From NCBI GenBank assembly GCA_964456925.1, contig CAYWCX010000020.1, positions 1-21,454 of the forward strand: 21,454 nucleotides of DNA, given 5' to 3'. The stretch is from JBAZKK01 sp964456925. Lineage in GTDB: Bacteria > Omnitrophota > Gorgyraeia > Gygaellales > Profunditerraquicolaceae. Under the pieces are notes generated by a model, which was given only the letters and a program-made list of their open reading frames with translations, had not been told where the DNA came from and did no database searches. Position numbers and translations under genes: made by a program. Shown piece after piece: positions 13,339 to 20,290 of this stretch (within the stretch, counting starts at the first letter, position 1; each line of letters starts with the position of its first letter).

Positions 13339-13971
13339 TTACTTAAAAAAACCCAACAATGCGGAAATAAAACCGTAAATCGCGCTTTGCATAAAAGCTA
13401 TTACGGGATTCAAGAGGCCGGTAAAAAGCAGGAAAATCAAGATAAAAAAACCGTATGGCTCAAGCCTCATAAAGGCCTGCTGGGCGTTTTCGGGAAGAAA
13501 CCCCATAAGAATTTTTGAGCCGTCAAGCGGCGGGATGGGGATGAGGTTGAAGACACCCAGGATTATGTTTATCCTTACTACGATTAAAAGCGCGGTTGAT
13601 AAAGCGGGGTTGGCGTTGATATTGCCGAATTGAAGCAGCAACAGCGCGATTGCCGCGATGAGTATATTCGTGGCGCATCCTGCCAGGGAAACGCTCACCA
13701 GCCCGAGACGGCTGCCTTTCAGACGGTAATAATCCACCGGCACCGGTTTCGCCCAGCCAAAGCCCACCAGGAAAAGCATCAGTATCCCCAGGGGGTCAAG
13801 GTGCGATGCGGGGTTAAGGGTCAGGCGGCCGTAGCGCATAGCAGTGTCATCTCCGAAAAGATATGCGACCCAGCCATGAGCTACTTCGTGGGCAATCACG
13901 GAATAAAGAAGCAGCACTGCCAATACGATAAATAACTGCGGATTACTGAATAAAAGCGTTATCAACCCCAT
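13339..13971 (-). CDS. Site-2-protease-like zinc metallopeptidase (M50 family)
   Basis: This 210-residue membrane protein has about five or six hydrophobic helices. The zinc motif HEVAH (H28, E29, H32) lies in the first helix, and the third ligand motif N-L-I-P-I-P-P-L-D-G (N142, D150, G151) in a later one. This is the arrangement of the small M50B branch without PDZ or CBS domains. Length is normal for that branch (about 200-230). Such proteases cut substrates inside the membrane, often anti-sigma factors or signal-peptide remnants; the target here is unknown. GGAGGC lies about six bases before the ATG, and the gene follows the AsmA-like gene by 16 bases, so the two are probably co-transcribed. 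Confidence 0.9.
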   Translation of the reverse strand: MGLITLLFSNPQLFIVLAVLLLYSVIAHEVAHGWVAYLFGDDTAMRYGRLTLNPASHLDPLGILMLFLVGFGWAKPVPVDYYRLKGSRLGLVSVSLAGCATNILIAAIALLLLQFGNINANPALSTALLIVVRINIILGVFNLIPIPPLDGSKILMGFLPENAQQAFMRLEPYGFFILIFLLFTGLLNPVIAFMQSAIYGFISALLGFFK

Positions 13972-13987
13972 TTATTGCCTCCGGTTT

Positions 13988-14947
13988 TTATTTCACGGCG
14001 TTCAATTCTTCGAGAATCTCATAAAGCGCGCCGCTTGCGATTTCGTGTCGAGGCAGGAGGTATTTTCTGGCGGCAACCGTAAGCCGGGTAACGCCGGCAG
14101 ATACCTCTTTAAGCCTTGCGGTAACCTCCGTTCCGCGGATATTGGCGGTTATCGCGTAAGCGGCCCTGTTCTGCTTTTTTATATCGCCCAGCTCATCAAG
14201 TACTTTCAAGCTCAACTCATACAAAGCTTCAATCTTCATATCAATATCCTGCTGCACGGCATCCCTGCCTACTACCCGGAGGGTTACCGCCACCGGCAAT
14301 GCCGCTACCCCGGAAAGCGCATAAACCCCGTAAATCTGCGCCCCTTTTATGCCCGCCTGCCTCATAGATTGGGTAACCACCACTAAAAGCAGCTGTTTAG
14401 CGCCGGTAATATTGCGATAAGACTTTTTCAGGTTCACCTCGTACACCTTAATCAGCGGCTTCTGCGGCTGGTAATCCTTGGAAACAACCCTGCCTATCTG
14501 TAAATTCAATAAATCTATGCGCAGCGCCGACGGCGGGTGGGCGGATTTTTTATCTTTGGCGTCGTGGTTTTTCCTTGCGATTTTCAGGGAATCCACGTTA
14601 AGCCCGCCTTCCTTGTCTTTCTCCAGCAGGAATTCTTTCAATTCGATATCCAGGTGCGGCAGGTGCACTTTATGGGCAAAGAGCGCAAAAAGGTCGCACT
14701 CCACCGCTATATGCGGCAGGTCCGCCATTATCGCCGGCGAAAATCCTTTCGGGTTATGTATTTTGAGGCCCCGGATTGTTACGGACTGCAGGGGTATGTT
14801 GAAAGAAAAACTTCCGATATCGACTTTCGTGCCGGTAACCTCACTCAAGTATCCTGCCACCAGCGATTTAATAATCAGGTCCTTGCTGCGCGAAAAAATA
14901 AAAATCGCCGCAGCAAAAATAAGCAGGATTATCAGGAATTTTTTCAT
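13988..14947 (-). CDS. AsmA-like protein with DUF3568-like C-terminal domain (paralogue 1)
   Basis: This 319-residue protein has one N-terminal membrane anchor (about 3-20). An AsmA/DUF748-like N-terminal domain follows: I-K-S-L-V-A-G-Y-L-S-E-V-T-G-T-K-V-D-I-G near 26-45, then the G-L-K-I-H-N-P-K-G-F motif (about 60-69) and GLNVDSLKIA (115-124). The second half contains AALPVAVTLRVVGRD and then helix-strand-strand-helix with A-N-I-R-G-T-E-V-T-A-R-L and T-R-L-T-V-A-A, like DUF3568. It should face the periplasm. AsmA relatives act in outer-membrane lipid transport and assembly; the role of this short form is unknown. Paralogue 2 at 18902-19852 shares length and motifs throughout. It heads a two-gene unit with the M50 peptidase. 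The ribosome binding site is weak (GCGGGG). Confidence 0.72.
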   Translation of the reverse strand: MKKFLIILLIFAAAIFIFSRSKDLIIKSLVAGYLSEVTGTKVDIGSFSFNIPLQSVTIRGLKIHNPKGFSPAIMADLPHIAVECDLFALFAHKVHLPHLDIELKEFLLEKDKEGGLNVDSLKIARKNHDAKDKKSAHPPSALRIDLLNLQIGRVVSKDYQPQKPLIKVYEVNLKKSYRNITGAKQLLLVVVTQSMRQAGIKGAQIYGVYALSGVAALPVAVTLRVVGRDAVQQDIDMKIEALYELSLKVLDELGDIKKQNRAAYAITANIRGTEVTARLKEVSAGVTRLTVAARKYLLPRHEIASGALYEILEELNAVK

Positions 14948-14983
14948 AGCCCCGCAGGAAGTTTTTAACCGCTTTTAATTACG

Positions 14984-15012
14984 TTGCAATGACTTTTCTT
15001 TAATGTTATCAT
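14984..15012 (+). promoter_or_regulatory. Putative promoter of ispH
   Basis: Plus strand: TTGCAA (14984-14989, 4/6), 17-base spacer, TATCAT (15007-15012, 5/6). The start of transcription would lie near 15019, about 40 bases before the ATG. It sits in the 112-base divergent gap between the AsmA-like gene and ispH. Confidence 0.5.
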
Positions 15013-15059
15013 AATTCGATGCCGTTGGAAATAAAAAAGATTAGCGACAGGGTGTCCTT

Positions 15060-15920
15060 ATGCGCGATAGACAGAATCGCTTGAAAATAAACCTGGCCAA
15101 ATCCGCGGGGTTTTGCTTCGGGGTAAAGCGCGCCATTGAGCTGGCCTTTAAGATAGCCTCAAGCGGCAAAAAGGTATGCATGCTCGGCGACATCGTCCAT
15201 AACGAAAAGGTGGCGGAGCAAATCCGCAAAGCCGGGGTGAAAAAAATAACGAAATTATCCCCGGCTAAAGGCAGGATATTATTAATCCGCGCCCACGGTA
15301 TAGGGGCGGATGTGATAAGGCGGGCTTCGGGATTGGGTTATAAGATTATTGACGCGACCTGCCCGATGGTCAGGGAGATACACAAAATCGCCGTCGATAT
15401 GGAAAAGGCCCGGCGCAAAATCATCGTCATCGGGGACAAGGAACACGATGAGGTAAGGGGCATCGTGGGCCAGCTTAAAGCCAAGCCGCTGGTGATTGAC
15501 GGCGTCAACAATATCCCCGGCAGCATCAAGAAAATAAAAAGGGCGGGCGTGGTTATCCAGTCCACCCAGAATATGGACGAAGCGCTTAAAATCATGCGGA
15601 AATTAAAAAAAACCATACCTGACCTGAAATTTGTTAATACCGTCTGCAGGCCCACGCGCATCAAACAGCGGGAAATCAAGATTATGCCCGCCCAAAACGA
15701 CGTGATGATTATTATCGGCTCAAAAAACAGCGCCAACACAAGGCGGTTATACGAAATAGCCAAATCCCTGAACCGCCGCAGTTATTGGGTGAATGCTAAA
15801 GAAGAAATCAAACCTGAGTGGCTGGGGGGCGCAAAAAAGGTGGGCGTTACTGCCGGGGCTTCCACTCCCGCATCAACCATCCGGGAAATCGTCGAATATC
15901 TCTCTTCAATAAACGCCTGA
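15060..15920 (+). CDS. ispH: 4-hydroxy-3-methylbut-2-enyl diphosphate reductase (IspH/LytB)
   Basis: This 286-residue enzyme catalyses the last step of the MEP pathway: HMBPP to IPP and DMAPP, using a 4Fe-4S cluster. The three cluster cysteines are in G-F-C-F-G-V-K-R-A (C19), D-A-T-C-P (C101) and N-T-V-C-R-P-T (C196). H129 and E131 in K-E-H-D-E-V match the catalytic His/Glu pair. TAGASTP (265-271) is the usual diphosphate-binding end motif. ATG at 15060 adds seven residues before the family's usual K-I-N-L-A-K start. An internal TTG at codon 8 would fit the family better but has no ribosome binding site. It is the only plus-strand gene and converges on the PilZ-PilT gene with a ten-base gap. 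There is no ribosomal-protein-S1 fusion. Confidence 0.96.
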   Translation: MRDRQNRLKINLAKSAGFCFGVKRAIELAFKIASSGKKVCMLGDIVHNEKVAEQIRKAGVKKITKLSPAKGRILLIRAHGIGADVIRRASGLGYKIIDATCPMVREIHKIAVDMEKARRKIIVIGDKEHDEVRGIVGQLKAKPLVIDGVNNIPGSIKKIKRAGVVIQSTQNMDEALKIMRKLKKTIPDLKFVNTVCRPTRIKQREIKIMPAQNDVMIIIGSKNSANTRRLYEIAKSLNRRSYWVNAKEEIKPEWLGGAKKVGVTAGASTPASTIREIVEYLSSINA

Positions 15921-15930
15921 AAATACCGCG

Positions 15931-17325
15931 TTAATGCCCGGCGTAGACCCCGAATTCCTGGGAATAAAACTGCGCTGTTTCCTCGCTTATAATATCCTCG
16001 TCTACATACTTCTTGATGGATTCGTACATTGACTGCATCTTATACTGCTTGCCGGTCTGAATGATGGTGGGGATTTGATGAAACTCCCCGGCGCGGATAA
16101 TCCTCTTCATCGCATCGGTGCCGATCACTACCTCCACGGCCAGCACCCGGCTCTTCTTGTCTATCGTGGGTATCAAAAGCTGCGTAATCATTCCTTTAAG
16201 GCAATTCGCCAGCTGGGTCAGGACGTGCGTATGACTTTCCGGCGGGAACATCCCTGCCAGGCGGTCAATCCCCTGCAAGGTATTCGGGGCATGGAACGAA
16301 GCAATCACCAGATAACCCGCTTCAGCCGCAATGAACGCCGTTTTTACCGTCTCTATATCGTCAAGCTCGCCGACTACTATTACGTTGGGGTCCTGACGCA
16401 GGCTGCTCTGCAGCGCCGTTGAGAATGAATTCGTATTAACGCCTATCTCCCTTTGTTTTACGAAGCTCTTGATGTTCTTGTGCACGTATTCGATAGGCCG
16501 CTCAAGGGTAATGACGATAACCCTTCTTTCCTGATTTATCAGGTCAACCATCGCGGCGATAGTGGTGGATTTTCCCGAACCGGTAGGCCCGGCAACAAGG
16601 ACAAGACCTTCTTTTAACCTTGCGAGGTCTTTTACGACATCCGGTATGTGCAGTTCCTTGAAAGAGAATGAACGCGAGACAATAAGCCTGAAAGCCGCCT
16701 CCAGGTATCCCCTTTGGAAGTGCAGGTTTATCCTGAAGCGGTTTTCTACATCATACTGCAGGCCGAAATCCAGCTCCTTGTTCTGCTCGAATTTTCTTAT
16801 CTGCTTCTTGGGCAGGACGCTGAAAACCAGACGCTGGATATCTTCGTTGGATAATTTAGGCATGTCCAGGTCTTGCAGTTCTCCCTGGATGCGTAAAACC
16901 GGAGGGCTGTTTGCGATGAGGTGTAAGTCCGAAGCGCCTTTTTCGATGGTTAACTTAAGAAGCTTCTCAAGGTCCAGTTGTTCTATGAAAGCCCCTAATT
17001 CTTTCTTATCTTCGTCGGTTATTTCGATAAACGTGGCGCCGATGCCGAAAATCTTTTCGTCCGGGCTCGTCTCTATCCTTACGACGCTTGCGGTTGCGCG
17101 GATTATCTTTTCGCTCTTCGGGGATTTAAAGGCTACTTTTATTTCGGCTTTAATCGGCAGGAGTTCATCGCTTTCGAAATATAACGCGCTTTCGCTGATA
17201 TTGCCCAGCATGACCGTTTTACTCTTGCGGGTTTCGTCTTCGGGGCTGGTTATTTCGACGGACATCGGAACCCTCGCATAGAGCCGGCGGTGCCTCCTTC
17301 TTTCAGCCAGAGGCCGGTTTAACAT
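15931..17325 (-). CDS. PilZ-PilT fusion: twitching-motility-type ATPase with N-terminal PilZ domain
   Basis: This 464-residue protein starts with a PilZ domain (about 8-115): E-R-R-R-H-R-R-L at 8-15, then N-I-S-E-S-A-L-Y-F (42-50), which deviates from [D/N]xSxxG by ending in A. From about 118 it is a PilT-like secretion ATPase: KGASDLHL (129-136), Walker A GPTGSGKSTT (246-255), Asp box T-L-E-R-P-I-E (273-279), Walker B V-V-G-E-L-D-D-I-E-T (317-326) and His box S-F-H-A (343-346). Classical PilT has T-I-E-D-P-I-E, G-E-M-R-D-L-E-T and L-H-T, so three motifs are altered while the core is intact. PilT powers pilus retraction; here c-di-GMP could bind in cis. GGGAGG ribosome binding site and a near-consensus promoter precede it. 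No pilin genes are in the window. Confidence 0.9.
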   Translation of the reverse strand: MLNRPLAERRRHRRLYARVPMSVEITSPEDETRKSKTVMLGNISESALYFESDELLPIKAEIKVAFKSPKSEKIIRATASVVRIETSPDEKIFGIGATFIEITDEDKKELGAFIEQLDLEKLLKLTIEKGASDLHLIANSPPVLRIQGELQDLDMPKLSNEDIQRLVFSVLPKKQIRKFEQNKELDFGLQYDVENRFRINLHFQRGYLEAAFRLIVSRSFSFKELHIPDVVKDLARLKEGLVLVAGPTGSGKSTTIAAMVDLINQERRVIVITLERPIEYVHKNIKSFVKQREIGVNTNSFSTALQSSLRQDPNVIVVGELDDIETVKTAFIAAEAGYLVIASFHAPNTLQGIDRLAGMFPPESHTHVLTQLANCLKGMITQLLIPTIDKKSRVLAVEVVIGTDAMKRIIRAGEFHQIPTIIQTGKQYKMQSMYESIKKYVDEDIISEETAQFYSQEFGVYAGH

Positions 17326-17378
17326 TTTATCCTCCCTGGCGCTGCTTCGCCAAAAACCCCTTATCTTTACGCAACCTA

Positions 17379-17407
17379 ATTATAAACTTAATAACTTACC
17401 GTTTCAA
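17379..17407 (-). promoter_or_regulatory. Promoter of the PilZ-PilT gene
   Basis: Minus strand: TTGAAA (17402-17407, 5/6), 17-base spacer, perfect TATAAT (17379-17384). This is the best promoter match in the window. It gives a leader of about 45 bases and implies that the gene is transcribed independently of the small redox genes upstream. Confidence 0.65.
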
Positions 17408-17418
17408 GAACTTTCGGG

Positions 17419-17595
17419 TTATTTATATAATTCCGCAATTTTTTTCTCAACCATCGCCACGTGTTTCTCTTCTTCATTAAGGAGGAAATAAAATAACTCT
17501 TTCAAAACGGGATGTTCGGCTAATAATTTCTGGTAGGTAGCCACCGCGTTTTGTTCTTTCGATAAAGCCGATTCTAAAGCTTCAATTTCGGTCAT
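17419..17595 (-). CDS. Ferritin-like/rubrerythrin-type mini-protein
   Basis: This 58-residue protein has two predicted helices: TEIEALESALSKEQNAVATYQKLLAEHP, then LKELFYFLLNEEEKHVAMVEKKIAELY. The first carries E-x6-Y-like helix residues and the second E-E-E-K-H, as in the iron-binding half of rubrerythrins (E-x-x-H motif, E43-H46). Full ferritin-like domains have four helices, so this half-domain must dimerise to build a di-iron site, or does not bind iron. I chose the ATG at 17595 because GGAGGGGG lies directly before it; a longer frame from 17619 would place the ribosome binding site inside the gene. It follows the desulfoferrodoxin-like gene by 52 bases. Confidence 0.7.
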   Translation of the reverse strand: MTEIEALESALSKEQNAVATYQKLLAEHPVLKELFYFLLNEEEKHVAMVEKKIAELYK

Positions 17596-17647
17596 ACCCC
17601 CTCCTCTTACGCGCGGCACGCTGCCATTGGTTTATAAATTGCGTGCT

Positions 17648-17998
17648 TTAGATTTTTACAGTAATTTCCTTTTTTAATTGTCCGCTTATGCTGCAATAAC
17701 CTTCAACCGATAACACATCGCCGTCTTTGGCGTCCGGTATGAGGTAACTGACAGTCTGGCTTTCGTTATTATCCTCTCTTGAGATCTTGTGTTCGATTAC
17801 CTCCCTGCCGTTCAACCCCACATCTGCCTTTTTGATATAGTGGCTAGGCGGGTTGCTCGTATTGTGCATAATTACCGCCCGTAGTATTTTCGTCTTTGGG
17901 TCAAAGGTAATCTTGATATCGGATGGCGGATGCGCATAAACGGTTGAAACGGTGAGCAAAAAGATAAAAAGCATCAAAAATCCCGTTACCCTCTTCAT
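17648..17998 (-). CDS. Secreted desulfoferrodoxin-like (superoxide-reductase-fold) domain protein
   Basis: This 116-residue protein has a signal peptide (residues 1-22, cleaved near V-Y-A-H). The mature part looks like the C-terminal beta-sandwich of superoxide reductase: H45 and H53 in M-H-N-T-S-N-P-P-S-H-Y-I, then DGDVLSVEGYCSISG, where C102 sits at the place of the iron-ligand cysteine of the C-N-x-H-G motif. The last histidine of that motif is serine here (S105), and the two histidines are eight rather than six residues apart. So the fold is likely, but activity is uncertain. The mature N-terminal H23 might serve as an extra ligand. Its ATG overlaps the TGA of the RnfD-like gene (ATGA), indicating coupled translation. 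Family assignment is my reading and moderate in confidence. Confidence 0.6.
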   Translation of the reverse strand: MKRVTGFLMLFIFLLTVSTVYAHPPSDIKITFDPKTKILRAVIMHNTSNPPSHYIKKADVGLNGREVIEHKISREDNNESQTVSYLIPDAKDGDVLSVEGYCSISGQLKKEITVKI

Positions 17999-18751
17999 TC
18001 CGGGCCTCCTTTCCTAAGCGGTATTCTATTTAACAGCGGCACCGTAACATTCATAGCCAATAAACTGAAAAGTTCAATGTCAAATCCTGCCCCGGCTTCC
18101 GTTAAAATAAAAATAAGCGCTGCAGTGCCTGCGCCAAAAATAAATTTTCCGATTGAATTTAGCGGCGTTGTCCTGGGTTCAATGACCATCACAAAAATAT
18201 AAAAGTAACTGAAATAACCGAAGATGTTCCAGAGAGAAACTCTCTGCGCGACCGCCTGCGCTCCAAACAAGAGCAGGGAAACAACGGCGTACCCGATAAC
18301 TATTCCCGTCTTTTTAATCCGGTAGGCGAAATAAATTCCGAAAGGCGCCAGGATATACCAGAGATAGGTCCCCTTCCACCCTGTGGAAGCGCCAAATACG
18401 ATAATCGCCAGGAATATGCCGAAGGCAGCAGGATTAAAAATGTGCCTGTTTTTAATGCGGATTAAATACTTGGAAAGAATCGCGGCCAGGGATGGCCAGG
18501 GCGACCTTCCACCACACCTCATCAGCCGAAAGCACATAGCCGGTAATTACCCCCGTAATAACTGCGCTTTCGGTTAAGCGGAAGGTTTTTGTTTTCGCAT
18601 ATAAAACTGCCGCCTCTGTTGCGAGGGCGCAAACAACTGCGATAAGAATTGTAAATAAAAAAATAACATCCTTATCTTTTACCGCCAGAAATACGGCAAA
18701 AAATGACAAAAAAATGATTAATCGGGCCTTTATGGATTTAAGTCCTAACAT
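17995..18751 (-). pseudogene. RnfD/NqrB-like membrane protein, split by a one-base frameshift
   Basis: Two overlapping frames (18452-18751 and the frame ending at 17995) join into one 251-residue protein if one base is removed from the G-run at 18489-18491 (C-run in the coding sense). The joined reading is V-W-W-K-V-A-L-A-I then L-A-A-I-L-S-K-Y-L. Features of the RnfD/NqrB family are T-E-S-A-V-I-T-G-V-I-T-G-Y-V-L-S (59-74), K-N-R-H-I-F-N-P-A-A-F-G and some eight hydrophobic helices. Family members carry flavin and move electrons and ions across the inner membrane; this is a short form (RnfD about 320-350). The stop overlaps the next gene's start, so the 3' half is still in an operon. A direct GGCCAGGG repeat (18484-18491, 18494-18501) at the site favours slippage. 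An assembly error is equally possible. Confidence 0.7.
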
Positions 18752-18765
18752 AAATTAACTTTTAG

Positions 18766-18852
18766 TTATTTCTTTCCCGAGCAGCAGCCGCCGCCCTTCT
18801 TAACTAAAAGCAGGATAACTATCGCCGCTAATATTATCGCCAACCACCACAT
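18766..18852 (-). CDS. 28-residue Cys-Cys membrane micro-protein
   Basis: A small frame with a perfect AGGAGGT ribosome binding site (18857-18863) four bases before its ATG. It encodes MWW, one membrane helix (L-A-I-I-L-A-A-I-V-I-L-L-L-V, residues 4-17), then K-K-G-G-G-C-C-S-G-K-K. The layout (one N-terminal helix, positive residues, glycines and a vicinal cysteine pair at the C-terminus facing the cytoplasm) recalls the FeoB-associated Cys-rich membrane proteins, but it is shorter and no feoB is nearby. It lies 14 bases upstream of the RnfD-like gene, which lacks its own ribosome binding site, so translation of that gene may depend on it. Function unknown; a metal- or thiol-redox role is inference. 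Confidence 0.65.
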   Translation of the reverse strand: MWWLAIILAAIVILLLVKKGGGCCSGKK

Positions 18853-18901
18853 AGGTTACCTCCTTTAAAACCCCGCCTTCCCGCAGAAAACTGGACACTT
18901 G

Positions 18902-19852
18902 CTATTTAAGCCGCTCTTTCAACCGATACATCACTCCCGAGGCAGTCTCGGCCTGGGGAAGCCCGAATTTATGCGCGGAAATAGTAACCTGGGTTGAGTT
19001 CTGCGAAAGTTTCTTCAGCTTAAATGTTACCCGTGCTCCGCTGACTGCTGCGCTGATAGTGCTGCCGGACCTGTCTTCCCCTATGACCTTGCCTGCCGTT
19101 TTAATCGCCTGCAATCCGGCATCATACGCCCTCTCCATCGTAACATTGAAAGTCTCCTCTACATAGTCCTTACCGGTAATGGTAAACGCCGCCATAACCG
19201 GCAAAGCCGCCACGCCGGCAAGCGCGGAAGCCCCATACACTTTAGCCCCCTGGATACCCGCCGCCTTTAGCGGCTCCGTTATAATCAAAGCGACGAGCTG
19301 CTGTACGCTGGTAATATTCTTATAGGTCTTCTTCAAATTAATATCGTACACTTTAACCGCGGGCTGGCCTTCCACGCTGTAATCCCTGCTTACCACCCTG
19401 CCCATCCCCAGGTTTACAACGTCTATCTGTATGGCCGGCTGTTTGGCGGGTTTCTTCTTTTTTTCTCCGGGTTTTTGCGCGGCTATTTTAAGGGAATCTA
19501 CGTTGAGCTTACCCTCTTTATTCTTCAACACGCCCATCTCTTTAATGTCTAACTCCAGCTGCTTCAGATGAATCTTACCGGTGATGAACGCTCCCAGATT
19601 ACAGGTTACGCCCATCCTGGGAATATCCACAAGGATATCCCTCGGAAACCCCTTGGGGTTATATATCCTGAAGTTGGATATTCTGACTGACTGCCTTATT
19701 ACGCTCAGCGAAAGGCCGCCTACACGGGTGGGAGCGCCGGTAACGCTGCTTACCACGGTGCCGATTAAGGACTTGATGAGAAAATCCCTGACCAGGCAAA
19801 ACCCAAAGAGGAAAATAACTGCCAGGACTATAATCCTGATTTTCTTCTGCAT
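18902..19852 (-). CDS. AsmA-like protein with DUF3568-like C-terminal domain (paralogue 2)
   Basis: This 316-residue paralogue of the protein at 13988-14947 has the same layout: anchor helix (about 4-20), L-I-K-S-L-I-G-T-V-V-S-S-V-T-G-A, then F-R-I-Y-N-P-K-G-F, H-L-K-Q-L-E-L-D-I-K-E, K-L-N-V-D-S-L-K-I-A, a short Lys/Pro linker (PGEKKKKPAKQP), V-V-S-R-D-Y, and G-V-A-A-L-P-V-M-A-A-F-T. The last 75 residues (YDAGLQAIKTAG, then G-A-R-V-T-F-K-L-K, T-Q-V-T-I-S-A-H-K-F-G) match the DUF3568 pattern. It should be anchored in the inner membrane with its bulk in the periplasm. GGAGGAG precedes the ATG. Neighbours are small membrane and lipoprotein genes, consistent with an envelope role. Confidence 0.72.
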   Translation of the reverse strand: MQKKIRIIVLAVIFLFGFCLVRDFLIKSLIGTVVSSVTGAPTRVGGLSLSVIRQSVRISNFRIYNPKGFPRDILVDIPRMGVTCNLGAFITGKIHLKQLELDIKEMGVLKNKEGKLNVDSLKIAAQKPGEKKKKPAKQPAIQIDVVNLGMGRVVSRDYSVEGQPAVKVYDINLKKTYKNITSVQQLVALIITEPLKAAGIQGAKVYGASALAGVAALPVMAAFTITGKDYVEETFNVTMERAYDAGLQAIKTAGKVIGEDRSGSTISAAVSGARVTFKLKKLSQNSTQVTISAHKFGLPQAETASGVMYRLKERLK

Positions 19853-19902
19853 TTAACTCCTCCTTCCATGGCCATCCAATCCCACCTCCCTATTATTTTT
19901 AG

Positions 19903-20265
19903 TTAAAACTGCTTTGTTATCGCTTCAAGTGCCGCCTGCCAGAAGAACCCGTTTTGAAACGCCAGCAGATATGGGACCCAGGATTCGCTGGTATTCTGGT
20001 TTATCTTTTTATAAACAGGCACGAAGGTTAACGCAGCGGCAATTAAACTAAGGGCCACCCGGATTACAATAACCGGCGCAGAACCCAGCGGAAATCCTTT
20101 TTGCGGGTCTGCGAGGTATTGCCAGCCGATTCCCCAAAACCAATTAGCCAGGATACCCACCACAACCAGACCGAATAGCAGCAAAATACGCAAATTAGCT
20201 TGCTTTTGCGTTACGGTTAGGCCGGCCTTACCCCTTAATTCCAAGTTCTGCATTATGCGCAACAT
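19903..20265 (-). CDS. Small membrane protein of unknown function (two helices)
   Basis: This 120-residue protein has a polar N-terminus (about 1-25) and two hydrophobic segments: LRILLLFGLVVVGILANWFW (about 25-45) and IVIRVALSLIAAALTFVPVY (about 65-85). A cytosolic or amphipathic tail with W-V-P-Y-L-L-A-F-Q-N-G-F-F-W follows. I recognise no family. The frame could extend to 20385, but the ATG at 20265 has AAGGAGGCG just upstream and the longer version would overlap the lipoprotein gene, so the short form is preferred. It lies 25 bases after the lipoprotein gene and 50 bases before the AsmA-like gene, probably in one transcript. Confidence 0.7.
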   Translation of the reverse strand: MLRIMQNLELRGKAGLTVTQKQANLRILLLFGLVVVGILANWFWGIGWQYLADPQKGFPLGSAPVIVIRVALSLIAAALTFVPVYKKINQNTSESWVPYLLAFQNGFFWQAALEAITKQF

Positions 20266-20290
20266 CGGTATCGCCTCCTTTCGTGGCTGG

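Noticed and set aside
15019..15084. 21-codon frame from ATG at 15019 overlapping the ispH start, possible leader peptide
   Set aside because: No ribosome binding site, composition without attenuator codons, and no attenuator hairpin; it would start at the predicted transcription start.
17596..17619. Upstream in-frame start of the ferritin-like gene at 17619
   Set aside because: The GGAGGGGG ribosome binding site would fall inside the gene, and the extra residues (PRVRGGG) look like its translation.
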